Origin: Streptococcus suis
GTDB lineage: Bacteria > Bacillota > Bacilli > Lactobacillales > Streptococcaceae
DNA length: 64,000 nucleotides
Assembly (NCBI GenBank): GCA_024583055.1
Contig: CP102145.1
Coordinates: forward strand, 806,001-870,000
Reading direction: 5' to 3'
In this document: positions 1 to 8,586 of the stretch, one piece after another
How positions within the stretch are numbered: the stretch's first letter is position 1
How the letters are laid out: the number at the start of each line of letters is the position of its first letter
Position numbers and translations under genes: made by a program
The notes under the pieces: model-generated
What the model saw: only the letters and a program-made list of their open reading frames with translations
What the model was told of the DNA's origin: nothing
Database searches by the model: none

Positions 1-317
1 GAAACAGCTTGGGTGCTCCCTGACTGTGGCATCGATCTCAAAGAGGTCGTTCCTGTCGTGTCAGTTGGTTGAGTCACTGCTTCCGCTGTCGCTTCTGTGG
101 TTACCGTAGTTTCTGTGGCAGCAATAGGATCAACTGAAGGAGCAGTCGCTACCGTTGATGTTGAAGGCGTAATCACTGGACTAACATCCGACGAAACCGG
201 CACTTCTTCAGCAGATGCTGTTTGAGTGGCCATAAAGGACACGCTTGCCAATAAAACAGAAGCAGCACCAAATGAATACTTCCGAATCGAAAAACGTTGT
301 TTTTGATCAAATTTCAT
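1..317 (-). CDS. Surface protein with YSIRK-type signal peptide, N-terminal part only
   Basis: This is the first 105 codons of a secreted, probably wall-anchored protein; the rest lies beyond the window edge. The start is ATG at 317, with AGGAG at 324-328. The N-terminus carries FSIRKYSFGAAS, the YSIRK-G/S motif that directs surface proteins to the septum in streptococci and staphylococci, followed by a hydrophobic stretch and a likely cleavage site after TASA. After that the chain is almost entirely Thr, Ser, Val, Ala and Pro, as in the spacer region of many surface adhesins. The family function cannot be told from this part. The ORF was too short and too close to the edge to be an ordinary call, but signal peptide, start and ribosome-binding site agree. 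Confidence 0.88.
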   Translation of the reverse strand, partial: MKFDQKQRFSIRKYSFGAASVLLASVSFMATQTASAEEVPVSSDVSPVITPSTSTVATAPSVDPIAATETTVTTEATAEAVTQPTDTTGTTSLRSMPQSGSTQAV

Positions 318-434
318 ATAAATCTCCTATGTGTACAAACATATCTATCAACAATCACAAGCTAAATCTGGTCCCAAAACGTCCATATCAATTCGACACC
401 GCATTTTGTTGTGAGCACAAAAACTTCTGCCAAC

Positions 435-463
435 ATTCTACCATATATAGGAAAAACTTGCAA
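435..463 (-). promoter_or_regulatory. Sigma-A promoter of the YSIRK surface-protein gene
   Basis: On the minus strand, TTGCAA (458-463), a 17-bp spacer and TAGAAT (435-440) with an upstream TGG form a promoter. It would give a leader of about 110 nt before the ATG at 317. The rest of the 318-589 stretch holds no gene I can support. Confidence 0.6.
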
Positions 464-589
464 TGATAAACAACTATTCTGTAACTATTATTTCGTTTAA
501 ACATTCTACTACAAAATTTGCTGCCTACAGATCCTCTTTTTTTTTAAAATCAACGAGAACCTCAATTTGGTAAAGGGCTAATTTTTACA

Positions 590-622
590 TAAAAAATGAG
601 GCTGGGCAGAAAGTCCAGCCTC
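590..622 (-). terminator. Terminator behind whiA
   Basis: A 10-bp stem, GAGGCTGGAC with GCCCAGCCTC (one G-U pair), is followed on the minus strand by TTTTTT at 591-596. It closes the ridA-rapZ-yvcK-whiA transcript. Confidence 0.8.
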
Positions 623-702
623 GCTTCTCAGAGTTCGTGTCAACATCTCAGCGCAGTGGTTGATTGGCAGATTTGTTCGTGTTTCACACTCCCATCCACT
701 CC

Positions 703-1614
703 CTATAATTCCTCAGCTATCTTATTAATTTTCCGCAGGCGATGATTGACACCACTCTTGGTAATTGGGTTGGTCAAGCTATCCGCCAATTGCTGGATAG
801 AATAGTCAGGATGCTGGATGCGGAGCTGGGCCACTTCCTGCAAATCTCCAGGCAACTGGTCCAGTCCAATGGTCTCGATAATCTTACTGATATTGTTAAT
901 GGTTTTCATGCTGGCAGTGACTGTCTTGGCAATATTGGCCGCCTCGGCATTGGTCGCACGATTGAGATCGTTTCTGGCCTCGCGCAGGAGCTTGACATTT
1001 TCAAACTCGGTCTTTGCCTCTTCTGCCCCAATGACTAGGAGGAAATCCATGATATCCTCGGCTCGTTGCAGATAGGTAATGGTCCCTTTTTTTCGTTCAA
1101 TCACCTTGGCATCCAGCAGAAATTTCTGCATCAAGTCCGCCAAGTCATGGGCATGGTCGCTGTAGACCGAGGCAATTTCCAACTGGTACTTACCTTTTTC
1201 AGGGTCCTTGACAGAGCCCGCCGCCAAAAAGGCACCTCGCAGATAGGCCTGGCTCCAGGAATCATTTTCCAATACCAGCGGTGAAATCCCCGTCTCCAAG
1301 CCGAAAAAGCTATCTGCCAGATAGAGGTCGTTGAGAATATCATTGACCCCGTCCTCGATATGAACAGAATAAATCCTATTCTTTCTAAGGTTTTGCCGTT
1401 GGTGGTGACGGATTTCCGCCTTAATCTGGTAAAAGGTCTGGAGCATTTCATAGACATGCCGAGCAATCTTGGCATTTTCAGTCGTAATGGACAGGGTCAA
1501 ACCTGACGATGCCAGACCTAGACTGCCTGCCAGCTTGATCATGGCCGACAACTCCGACTTATTTTGACTGGACTGAATCAGCAATTCTTCCTTGACTTGT
1601 ATCGTAAAACTCAT
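703..1614 (-). CDS. whiA: WhiA family DNA-binding protein
   Basis: WhiA, 303 residues, the usual length for Firmicutes. The family has an N-terminal LAGLIDADG-like fold without nuclease function and a C-terminal helix-turn-helix; here the C-terminus ends in [15 protein letters not shown], the typical HTH end. In Bacillus it binds DNA and influences cell division and chromosome segregation. The gene is the last of the conserved rapZ-yvcK-whiA cluster: its start overlaps the end of yvcK by 4 bp (ATGA type), so translation is probably coupled. A strong terminator follows at 590-622. The identification rests on whole-protein similarity and gene order. Confidence 0.95.
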   Translation of the reverse strand: MSFTIQVKEELLIQSSQNKSELSAMIKLAGSLGLASSGLTLSITTENAKIARHVYEMLQTFYQIKAEIRHHQRQNLRKNRIYSVHIEDGVNDILNDLYLADSFFGLETGISPLVLENDSWSQAYLRGAFLAAGSVKDPEKGKYQLEIASVYSDHAHDLADLMQKFLLDAKVIERKKGTITYLQRAEDIMDFLLVIGAEEAKTEFENVKLLREARNDLNRATNAEAANIAKTVTASMKTINNISKIIETIGLDQLPGDLQEVAQLRIQHPDYSIQQLADSLTNPITKSGVNHRLRKINKIAEEL

Positions 1615-2585
1615 GACCGCACCTGCAAGATATTGAGTAATTCTTCTACTACAAAATCACCGTCGTGAAAAGCTCCGCCATTTTCCAAACGAAGAAAATT
1701 CGACGAAATCACGCGCCGCGCCTGGTCCTGAAGCCCTGCAAAATCGTGCTTGACCTGGACTAGATACTCATCAAACTGGTGGGTATCCATGTAGTCCTGT
1801 GGCACAGGCTCGATGTTAACCAGGACGGTGTCAATAAAACGACAGGCCAGATGGGCATTGAGGACCGTAACGTGGTCAGCATCTGAGAAGAACTCCGTCT
1901 CCCCGCGCTGGGTCATGATGTTGCAGACGTAGACCACCTCCGCCTTGGTCTCCTTGAGAGCTTGTCCAATCTCGGGAATCATAAGGTTGGGTAGAATAGA
2001 GGTGTAGAGGGAGCCAGGTCCCAGCACCACCAAATCGCTGTCCATAATGGCATCCACTACCTGCGGACTGGCTGTTGGGGTTTGATCATTGTAGGTATCG
2101 GTGACAAATACATGCCCAATCATGCCTGGATGCTTGGAAATTTTACTTTCACCGACCACCTCAGTCCCGTCAGTAAAGACGGCATGGAGGGTCAGCGGAT
2201 GCTCACTGGAAGGATATATTTTCCCTGTCGTATGGAAAAAGCGGGTCAAGAGCCGCATGGCATTGTAGGTCGATCCCTGCATCTCAGAAATCCCAGCGAT
2301 GATGAGATTGCCCAGCGGATGCCCTGCCAAGGGACCGTCGCTGGCATCAAATCGGTACTGGAAAATCTGCTCATAGAGCTTGGGCATATCTGACATAGCC
2401 AGGAGGACATTGCGCAAATCACCCGGCGGTGTAACCTGGAGGGCATGGCGAATCTCACCAGACGAGCCTCCGTCATCTGCCACCGTCACGATAGCTGTAA
2501 TGTCCGCATCCTTGTTGCGCAGGCTTTTGAGAATCACAGGAATCCCCGTTCCTCCTCCGATAACCGTAATCTTTGGCTTTCTCAT
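1611..2585 (-). CDS. yvcK: Gluconeogenesis factor YvcK (CofD-like, UPF0052)
   Basis: YvcK, 324 residues from the ATG at 2585. The open frame runs further upstream inside rapZ, but [15 protein letters not shown] is the usual N-terminus and the ATG overlaps the rapZ stop (ATGA). The GGGTG nucleotide-binding loop is at residues 9-13, followed by DDGGSSGE. In B. subtilis the protein binds UDP-sugars and supports cell shape and growth on gluconeogenic carbon sources; that role is family knowledge. It sits between rapZ and whiA with overlaps at both ends, a conserved arrangement in Firmicutes. Confidence 0.94.
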   Translation of the reverse strand: MRKPKITVIGGGTGIPVILKSLRNKDADITAIVTVADDGGSSGEIRHALQVTPPGDLRNVLLAMSDMPKLYEQIFQYRFDASDGPLAGHPLGNLIIAGISEMQGSTYNAMRLLTRFFHTTGKIYPSSEHPLTLHAVFTDGTEVVGESKISKHPGMIGHVFVTDTYNDQTPTASPQVVDAIMDSDLVVLGPGSLYTSILPNLMIPEIGQALKETKAEVVYVCNIMTQRGETEFFSDADHVTVLNAHLACRFIDTVLVNIEPVPQDYMDTHQFDEYLVQVKHDFAGLQDQARRVISSNFLRLENGGAFHDGDFVVEELLNILQVRS

Positions 2586-3469
2586 GACCGATTGACCGTC
2601 TCTTTCCGCTTGTCTTTGTCCCGATGACTCAGGTTGACAAGCCAGTTTTTCTCTAGGTCTTCTGCTAGGCGTTTGGCAAAAGCTACGCTGCGGTGTTGAC
2701 CGCCCGTGCATCCGACGGCTATGGTCAGAACTGATTTACCTTCCTTCTGGTAACCTGGCAGAATTGGCTCGATCAAGCTTATCAAATGGCCGTAGAACTC
2801 TTCTGATTCCTGGTGGTCCATAACGTAATCGTAAACCGGCTGGTCCATCCCTGTCAGATTGCGCAGTTCGGGCTTGTAATATGGATTTGGCAAGAAACGT
2901 ACGTCAAAGACCAGGTCCGCATCTAGAGGTAGGCCGTACTTAAATCCGAAGGATAGGACTTCCACCCTGAAAGACGGCTGATTGTCCTGGCTAGCGAATT
3001 GCTCAGAGATGGCCATACGTAGGTTTCTCGGTGTCAAATCCGAGGTATCAATCACATTCTGACTCATATTTTTCAAGGGAGCTAGAAGTTCGCGCTCTAG
3101 ATTGATACCGTCGAGAACTCGGCCGTCTGCAGCCAGAGGGTGAGAACGGCGGGTCTCCTTATAGCGGGCCACCAATTCACTATCCGTGGCATCCAGGAAG
3201 AGAATCTTGAAGTCCAGGTCTTCTGCAGTTTCCAGGTCATCTAGAACCTCACGGATTTCCGCAAAGAAGGACCGGCTCCGCATGTCGACAACCAGGGCAA
3301 TCTTGTTATTGTCCTTGCTGGCATGGATGAGCTCGATAAATTTCGGCAATAGGGTCGGTGGCATATTGTCAATGGTAAAGTAGCCCAGGTCCTCAAAGGA
3401 CTGGATAGCGACTGTCTTACCGGCTCCCGACATCCCTGTCACGATAACTAGTTGGAGTTTGTCTGCCAT
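2582..3469 (-). CDS. rapZ: RNase adapter / nucleotide-binding protein RapZ (YvcJ)
   Basis: RapZ/YvcJ, 295 residues. The start was set at the ATG at 3469 ([12 protein letters not shown]) because AAAGGAGG lies just upstream; the open frame extends further into ridA without a better site. The P-loop GMSGAGKT is near the N-terminus, and the C-terminal half has the conserved [18 protein letters not shown] block. It binds and hydrolyses nucleotides; the E. coli homologue guides small RNAs to RNase E, while the Gram-positive role is less clear (B. subtilis YvcJ affects competence). It is coupled to yvcK by a 4-bp overlap. Confidence 0.94.
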   Translation of the reverse strand: MADKLQLVIVTGMSGAGKTVAIQSFEDLGYFTIDNMPPTLLPKFIELIHASKDNNKIALVVDMRSRSFFAEIREVLDDLETAEDLDFKILFLDATDSELVARYKETRRSHPLAADGRVLDGINLERELLAPLKNMSQNVIDTSDLTPRNLRMAISEQFASQDNQPSFRVEVLSFGFKYGLPLDADLVFDVRFLPNPYYKPELRNLTGMDQPVYDYVMDHQESEEFYGHLISLIEPILPGYQKEGKSVLTIAVGCTGGQHRSVAFAKRLAEDLEKNWLVNLSHRDKDKRKETVNRS

Positions 3470-3491
3470 AGCTAGACCTCCTTTTTCTGAT

Positions 3492-3869
3492 TTATTCAAC
3501 AACGGCGATGACTTCGATTTCAACCTTCACATCGCGTGGCAGGCGAGCAACTTCTACAGCTGAGCGAGCTGGAAAATCGGATGAGAAGGCTGTTTTATAG
3601 ACCTCATTAAAGAGTACAAAATCATTCATATCCTTGAGGAAACATGTTGTTTTGACAACGTGGTCAAAGTCTGTTCCAGCTTCTGCTAGGATGGCTGCAA
3701 TATTTTTCAAGACTTGATCGGTCTGTTCTTGAATGGTCTCACCAACCACTTCACCCGTTTCTGGTGATAGGGGTACTTGGCCTGATGCGAAGAGCAGATT
3801 ACCTACGACCTTACCCTGAACGTACGGGCCGATAGCTGCTGGTGCTTTGTCTGTGTGAATAGTTTTCAT
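3492..3869 (-). CDS. ridA: RidA family reactive enamine/imine deaminase
   Basis: RidA (YjgF/YER057c/UK114 family), 125 residues from the ATG at 3869, which has AAAAGGAG upstream. The N-terminus [12 protein letters not shown], the FASGQVPL block and the C-terminal [19 protein letters not shown] with the conserved arginine are typical. The family hydrolyses 2-aminoacrylate and related reactive enamines made by PLP enzymes. The gene lies 22 bp upstream of rapZ and probably heads the rapZ-yvcK-whiA transcript, since an extended -10 promoter lies in front of it and no terminator separates them. Confidence 0.92.
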   Translation of the reverse strand: MKTIHTDKAPAAIGPYVQGKVVGNLLFASGQVPLSPETGEVVGETIQEQTDQVLKNIAAILAEAGTDFDHVVKTTCFLKDMNDFVLFNEVYKTAFSSDFPARSAVEVARLPRDVKVEIEVIAVVE

Positions 3870-3897
3870 AGTATATCTCCTTTTGTTTTCTAAATCT

Positions 3898-3907
3898 ATT
3901 ATAGCAT
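3898..3907 (-). promoter_or_regulatory. Extended -10 promoter of ridA operon
   Basis: ATGCTATAAT on the minus strand (TATAAT at 3898-3903 preceded by TGC) lies 29 bp before the ridA start. No good -35 hexamer is present, which fits an extended -10 promoter. Confidence 0.55.
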
Positions 3908-3972
3908 AGGTTGCTAGGATTGAGGTAGTTTTGGGAATTCTTTCCATGGACAATCCCTGAAATTTTATGTAA

Positions 3973-4002
3973 CAAAAAAGGCTGGACATGGATTCCAACC
4001 TT
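3973..4002 (-). terminator. Terminator behind the acetyltransferase gene
   Basis: A 9-bp stem (3978-3986 with 3994-4002, one T-G pair) is followed on the minus strand by TTTTTTG. It ends the transcript of the frameshifted acetyltransferase. Confidence 0.75.
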
Positions 4003-4034
4003 ATCTAGAGCTTCTCATTTTTTCTATTAACATC

Positions 4035-4555
4035 TCAATACAGCATGATATCATGTTCCAGTGGCTTGATAAAATACAGAGCTAGGTTATCATCGTTGTA
4101 AGCAGAAGCTCCAATTGCCAGAGGGCTGCCCTCATACCAAACACTAGTCCCATCCGGAATAAAACCGTTTTGCACATAAAGTTTCTGAGCCTTGCCATAA
4201 TGAGCATTCAGACCAACACCTATCCCTATCTGGGATGTAAAATCGGATACAAGTTGGCAGATAGCATCCAATAATCTGTAGCAAATTCCCTGACCCTGAA
4301 ACTGTTCAAAGACATTAAAATCGACAATTTCAGGAATACCTGTCTGAAAAAATCGCCCCTTCTTGGGAGATTTGACAAGAGTAATATAACCCAGACAGGC
4401 CTGCTCATTTTCAGCTACCAAGACCTGGCGCTCGCCTTCTTCCTGCTCTGTCAAATAACTTTCCAGGATTGCCTTCCGCGACAGCCAGCCCTGCTCTAAA
4501 AAGCCTGATCTAGCTTCTCAATATGACAAGCCTCTAAATGAATCATTCTAATCAT
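4035..4555 (-). pseudogene. GNAT acetyltransferase gene with a frameshift in its 5' part
   Basis: The downstream frame (from about 4502 to 4035) encodes a GNAT domain with the acetyl-CoA loop FEQFQGQGICYRLLDA and a C-terminal YVQNGFIPDG block. It has no good start of its own. The true start is probably ATG 4555, with AGAGGAG six bases before it; that frame reads MIRMIHLEACHIEKLDQAF and then meets TAG at 4496-4498, next to a run of five T (minus strand, 4498-4502). Adding one T joins it to FLEQGWLSRKAILESYL and on into the GNAT domain, giving a complete enzyme of about 173 residues. So this is a one-base deletion in a homopolymer: a young pseudogene, a phase-variable gene or a sequencing error. 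The substrate is unknown. Confidence 0.8.
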
Positions 4556-4613
4556 GTCACGCTCCTCTGTATAGATAAACACAAGACATCTTTAGGTAAA
4601 ATGATAGGTGTAA

Positions 4614-5948
4614 CTAAATCTCTCTAGAAAAATCACTGTCTAGTTCCCGATAGGGTTGGATATTTTGAACATATTCTAAGACGCCTTGAAATTGGTCTTC
4701 TTGGTCACGAACCGCCTTGTAAACGACATAAACAAAGGTTTCTTCATCCTTTTTGAACCACATAGTCACTTCATTTTTCTGTCCACTGCGCAGGAGTTCA
4801 AAGATTTTTTTGACCTTGTCAACAATTTTTGGTGGATGACAGAGTTCGACATTGCGTCCGATTTGACTAGGTGTTCGCTTGAAAATCATTTCCTCAACTG
4901 GATGGCTATCATTGTAATATTGGAAAATGTCATCCTTGTTCACGAAGGTTAATTCCAATGGTAAATGATTAAGGATGAGATTCGCTTGTTCAAGAGTCAA
5001 ATAACCATTGCCAAAAGGCTGTGGACTAGCAGGGTCCAGAACTGATGTGGTCGGTTCTTTTGGTGTGAAGGAGATAGTAAACTGTCCCTCTGGCGTATCA
5101 ATCACCCGCACATTGGGATCGCTTGCCTGCGGTGCAGATGATGCGTCCTTCTGCTCTGCTATTTCTCCAAAAGAAACCCGATGGGGAACCCATTTTGCTG
5201 TAGGTTTCACAATTGCGTAGCCATAAGCATCACTTTCAGCGGCAATCTGCAACCAATCATCTTGTGTAAAAGTCTCCAGCAAAATCATTAGCAAAATCGC
5301 TTCTTCCTTGAAAACCATCTCTTCAAACTCAGTGGCGAAAATTTCAAAAATTTGACGAACAGTTTCTATATCTCCATCTGGCAAGGTATCTAAAGCCTTA
5401 CGGGCTTCCTTAAAGAGCAGACGAATATCATCATCTACACCCCACATAACCTTGGGTGGCGCATCATGACCGTAGCGCTCCATGATTGGAAAGAAGAGTT
5501 TTTCCTTGCGCGTATAATGATGGTCAAACTGACCTAACAATTTATATTGACGTTGCAAACCTTGGAGAAGTTGGTCGCGCACTTCTTCCTCCTCCACTTG
5601 CTCATACTGCTCTAAAATCCGACGAATGCGCAATAAAGCTCCACGAAGTGCAAGATTTTCTTGTTTAAAGACATAAACAGGATGACCTTCTTGATCCATG
5701 TCTGCCACTTGGACATCCGATATAGCTCCCTTGAAAAGATTGGCATGAACATTACATAAGCCCATAACATCTTCGAAGGTAATCCCCGTATCGCTGGACA
5801 TGAGTTCGTATTCCATCATCGAAATCTCCAGCGCTGACACACCTGTAAAATGCTGATTAAATTGTTCCTGAACGGACTCCGCGCTAGCTCCGTTATGCAG
5901 GTCCAAGAGGATATTTTTTAAAATATCAATTCGCTGTTCACGCATCAT
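4614..5948 (-). CDS. DUF438 protein with hemerythrin-like and PAS domains
   Basis: 444 residues in three parts: an N-terminal DUF438 domain (about 1-75), a hemerythrin-like HHE helical bundle (about 85-225, with FDHHYTRKEKLFFPIMERYG and EEMVFKEEAILL), and a C-terminal PAS_10-type sensor (about 315-435, LNHLPLELTFVNKDD onward). A diiron or haem-linked oxygen/NO sensing or iron-repair role is likely from the family but is not proven. AGGAGG sits only 2 bp before the first ATG (5948) and 5 bp before the second (5945), so either may be used. It overlaps the DUF1858 gene by 11 bp, so the two are translated together. Confidence 0.85.
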   Translation of the reverse strand: MMREQRIDILKNILLDLHNGASAESVQEQFNQHFTGVSALEISMMEYELMSSDTGITFEDVMGLCNVHANLFKGAISDVQVADMDQEGHPVYVFKQENLALRGALLRIRRILEQYEQVEEEEVRDQLLQGLQRQYKLLGQFDHHYTRKEKLFFPIMERYGHDAPPKVMWGVDDDIRLLFKEARKALDTLPDGDIETVRQIFEIFATEFEEMVFKEEAILLMILLETFTQDDWLQIAAESDAYGYAIVKPTAKWVPHRVSFGEIAEQKDASSAPQASDPNVRVIDTPEGQFTISFTPKEPTTSVLDPASPQPFGNGYLTLEQANLILNHLPLELTFVNKDDIFQYYNDSHPVEEMIFKRTPSQIGRNVELCHPPKIVDKVKKIFELLRSGQKNEVTMWFKKDEETFVYVVYKAVRDQEDQFQGVLEYVQNIQPYRELDSDFSREI

Positions 5949-6174
5949 TGCCTCCTACTACCTGATACCCATTCCACTCTAAGGTTTGTTGGATTTGTTT
6001 CAACGAAATCTTGGTCATTTTAGAACCCATTTTCAGACTGGTCACCTTTCCAACTGTGTGAAGCATGGCAGGATTGGCCAGTGGGGAAAAACCAAGCTCA
6101 ATCAGTATATCCTTGACTTCTGGGTGCTGGTTGATAATCTCTGCCACAGGCAGATTTAGGTCGATGGTGTTCAT
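5938..6174 (-). CDS. DUF1858 domain protein
   Basis: A 78-residue stand-alone DUF1858 domain: LNLPVAEIINQHPEVKDILIELGF is split here as LPVAEII, HPEVKDILIELGF and SPLANPAML, the usual pattern. In other bacteria this domain is fused to hemerythrin or DUF438 domains or lies beside them, as it does here with DUF438 immediately downstream and overlapping. It starts within the stop of the DUF2130 gene (4-bp overlap). The biochemical role is unknown; a link to iron-cluster or nitrosative stress is inferred from the partner. Confidence 0.85.
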   Translation of the reverse strand: MNTIDLNLPVAEIINQHPEVKDILIELGFSPLANPAMLHTVGKVTSLKMGSKMTKISLKQIQQTLEWNGYQVVGGNDA

Positions 6175-7517
6175 TGTTTTTCCCCCTTCAACGCCTCAAA
6201 CTTCGCTTTCATGGTTGGATTGTTACGTGTTAGCTTTTTGACCGTGACGTCATCCAGTTTGTTATTGGCCAGACGGAGCTGATTCTCGCTGGTGGTCAGG
6301 GCTGCTTTGACCGCCTCCATCCGCTTGATAGCCTTATCAATCTCGTCAATGGCTTTTTGGAAATTGGTGCTGGCTGACTGGTAGTTCTTGGCAAAGGCTG
6401 TTTTAAAGGTCGCCAAATCTTCTTCAAAATGGGTAATATCGATATGCTGTTCTCTGACCAAGGCCAATTCTTGCTTGTATTTCAAACTATTGAGCGCCGC
6501 ATTGCGTAAAAGTCCTATCAACTGTATAAAGAACTGAGGACGAACCACATACATTTTCTCGTACTTGTGGCTGACATCAACAATCCCCGTATTGTAGTAA
6601 TCGTTATCCGCCTCTAGCATGGTCACTAGCACCGCATATTCACAGTTCTTCTCACGACGATCCTTGTCCAATTCTTTGAAAAAGTCCTCATTCTTATGCT
6701 TTTTAACCGTGTCATCCGCCTCATTTTTCATCTCAAACATGATGGAAATGATTTCTACACCATTTTCATCCGTCTCGCGGTAGATGTAGTCGCCCTTGGA
6801 CCCACGCGCCGACACTTGATTATCTTTTTCAAAATAAGCATTGGGAAAGGCTAACTGTCGAACCTTATTGAACTCCGACTCAGCATACAATTCCAAACTT
6901 TCACCGATAGCCTTGGTCGATTGCTGGGCCTTGAAGTTCTTATAGAACTCTACCTGCTCGCTAGCCGCCTTGAGCTGAACCTCATACTCCTGCCGAGTGG
7001 TCGCCAGCGCCAATTCCTGCTTCTGCTCCTGCAAAACCAAGGCATTCTGGGCCGCATCCCGCTCCTTCTCAACCTGAGCCACTGCCTGCTGCAACTCCAA
7101 ATCCTTGGACAGACCCACTTGCTCCAATTTTGCCTTTAGCTCTAGGATTTCTTGGTCTTTTTGGGAAATAGCAGAGCTGATTTCTAATTCCGACTGACTA
7201 GTCAGTTTGTCCAGCTGAGCCTGAAGTGCCATCAACTCCTTATCCTTTTGAGCAATAGCAGAGCTAACCTCATGTTCCGTCTGACTAGACACCTGCTCAA
7301 CCTTAGCTGTCAGTTCTAAAATAGCCTTATCCTTGTCAGCCAATTTAGCCTGCAAGTCATTTTCAGCCTTCTGAGCCAGCAACTCTGTCTCACGCGCCAA
7401 ACGATCATGAACTTCCTTATCAAACTCCACACCACGAACCTGAGCCAAAAGCTGGCTGTATTCTGTTTCATTAACTTGAAAAGCCGTCCCACAATGCGGG
7501 CAAGTAATATTGTGCAT
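6171..7517 (-). CDS. DUF2130 coiled-coil protein with nuclease-like core
   Basis: 448 residues. The N-terminus has a single CPHCG half zinc ribbon (residues 5-9). Residues about 30-200 form a long Ala/Glu/Lys/Gln-rich coiled coil with a repeated pattern (SSAIAQKDKE, SSAISQKDQE). The DUF2130 core (about 210-350) contains SKGDYIYRE and, downstream, ISIMFEMKNE; this D...ExK spacing resembles a PD-(D/E)xK nuclease fold, as in RmuC-like proteins. A second helical coiled coil ends the protein. ATG 7517 has TTTAGGAG upstream. It overlaps DUF1858 by 4 bp. The function is unknown; nuclease activity is inference. Confidence 0.85.
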   Translation of the reverse strand: MHNITCPHCGTAFQVNETEYSQLLAQVRGVEFDKEVHDRLARETELLAQKAENDLQAKLADKDKAILELTAKVEQVSSQTEHEVSSAIAQKDKELMALQAQLDKLTSQSELEISSAISQKDQEILELKAKLEQVGLSKDLELQQAVAQVEKERDAAQNALVLQEQKQELALATTRQEYEVQLKAASEQVEFYKNFKAQQSTKAIGESLELYAESEFNKVRQLAFPNAYFEKDNQVSARGSKGDYIYRETDENGVEIISIMFEMKNEADDTVKKHKNEDFFKELDKDRREKNCEYAVLVTMLEADNDYYNTGIVDVSHKYEKMYVVRPQFFIQLIGLLRNAALNSLKYKQELALVREQHIDITHFEEDLATFKTAFAKNYQSASTNFQKAIDEIDKAIKRMEAVKAALTTSENQLRLANNKLDDVTVKKLTRNNPTMKAKFEALKGEKQ

Positions 7518-7526
7518 GATTTTCTC

Positions 7527-7988
7527 CTAAATCTGTTCTTGAACAAAGTGCGACCACTTTTCTTGCAAGGGTTTCTGTTCTGGCACTTCAGCCCCCTCAA
7601 GCAAGGCTTGGATACATTCATGCTGGACCAGCCAACCGGTCATATCTTTTTCAGCCGTCGCAAATTCATTGCCAAAATCCTTAGGAATGATTTCCTCAAA
7701 GGCAATGTGACTCCCACCTTCTTGCTCTGTCAGAATAAAACCAACCCGAGCAGTATCCCAAGTATAGACAATTTCATGCGGTTCGCGATAGGCCAACAAG
7801 TCCATCTCCTCGCGGAAATCATCCATTTCAAAGACCAACTTTTGTCCTTCAATATGGAGTTCTGGAAACCATTTGGCAAAACCAGCGTCTGTAGCCAGTA
7901 AATCCCATGTTTCTGTCAAAGATGCAGAAACGGAGTATACCACATTTAATTGATAGTGTGTAGAGGTTGTAGTAATTGAAATTTTCAT
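7527..7988 (-). CDS. SRPBCC (START/AHSA1-like) domain protein
   Basis: 153 residues from the ATG at 7988 (MKISITTTSTHYQLNVVYS). The fold is suggested by VSASLTETWDLLATDAGFAKWFPEL near the N-terminus, an AHSA1-type ligand-binding domain opening, here split as TETWDLL and FAKWFPEL. The ligand is unknown. The upstream frame stays open to 8036, but there is no ribosome-binding site; instead TATACT ends 6 nt before ATG 7988, so the mRNA may begin at or next to the start codon. It is separated from the DUF2130 gene by only 9 bp, and the two are probably co-transcribed. Confidence 0.8.
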   Translation of the reverse strand: MKISITTTSTHYQLNVVYSVSASLTETWDLLATDAGFAKWFPELHIEGQKLVFEMDDFREEMDLLAYREPHEIVYTWDTARVGFILTEQEGGSHIAFEEIIPKDFGNEFATAEKDMTGWLVQHECIQALLEGAEVPEQKPLQEKWSHFVQEQI

Positions 7989-7994
7989 ATGTCT

Positions 7995-8003
7995 AGTATA
8001 GCA
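7995..8003 (-). promoter_or_regulatory. Extended -10 promoter, leaderless start candidate
   Basis: TGCTATACT on the minus strand has its last base 7 positions before the A of ATG 7988. Transcription would begin within a base or two of the start codon. No Shine-Dalgarno site is present. Confidence 0.6.
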
Positions 8004-8045
8004 AAAAATCTCTAAAAAATGAAAAAACACCAGCAAAGCCAGTGT

Positions 8046-8486
8046 CTAACTGTTCCTTTCCCTCACTGAGACTAGGATACGTCTCGCAAGAGGATTGACA
8101 ATAAAATAACTCAAGGGAAGCGACAGAATAATATTTCTCAAAAAGCGGAAACCATAAATCGGTAGATGAAAGGGAAGATGGCTCATATACATACCAAATA
8201 CTCCCATAATTAACCCCATTGCAACAGACCGAAAACTAATCATAGCAAAGGAAATATGCTTTTCAGAAGGTAATTTTGGTCCGATGAAATTGATCCATCT
8301 GAGGGCTAAAGGATTGACAAATTGCGATGCTATAAAAGAGACAACCACTCCCAAGAAATAAGATGGCAACAAAATAGGTAGTTGCAAGCGACCTGCCCAC
8401 CATAAATTATAAACAGTCATTACAAATCCCATCATCGCTGACATTAACATGCCAAAAAACAAGCGTTCCTTTCGATTTTGAGGCAT
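8046..8486 (-). CDS. Small membrane protein, DUF2798-like
   Basis: 146 residues with four hydrophobic segments (about 10-28, 38-55, 82-103 and 115-135), in two similar halves: each pairs a helix containing MG-rich residues with one ending in NPLALR or NPLARR. This two-repeat layout and the NPLA(L/R)R ends fit DUF2798 membrane proteins of unknown function. TAGGAGGAG precedes the ATG. A TTATACT -10 lies about 35 bp upstream. It is downstream of nothing in the same direction except the trpZ terminator, so it is probably a single gene. Confidence 0.65.
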   Translation of the reverse strand: MPQNRKERLFFGMLMSAMMGFVMTVYNLWWAGRLQLPILLPSYFLGVVVSFIASQFVNPLALRWINFIGPKLPSEKHISFAMISFRSVAMGLIMGVFGMYMSHLPFHLPIYGFRFLRNIILSLPLSYFIVNPLARRILVSVRERNS

Positions 8487-8555
8487 AAACTACTCCTCCT
8501 ATACAGCTTCGTTAGTTATAGTATAACACAAATCACTAATTATTGGTATTGATTG

Positions 8556-8586
8556 ATAAGAAAAGCCTGAATCGCTCCAGGCTTAT
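8556..8586 (-). terminator. Terminator of the trpXYZ operon
   Basis: AAGCCTG and CAGGCTT (8563-8569 and 8578-8584) form a 7-bp stem followed by TTCTTATC on the minus strand. It overlaps the stop codon of the ATPase gene. Confidence 0.65.
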
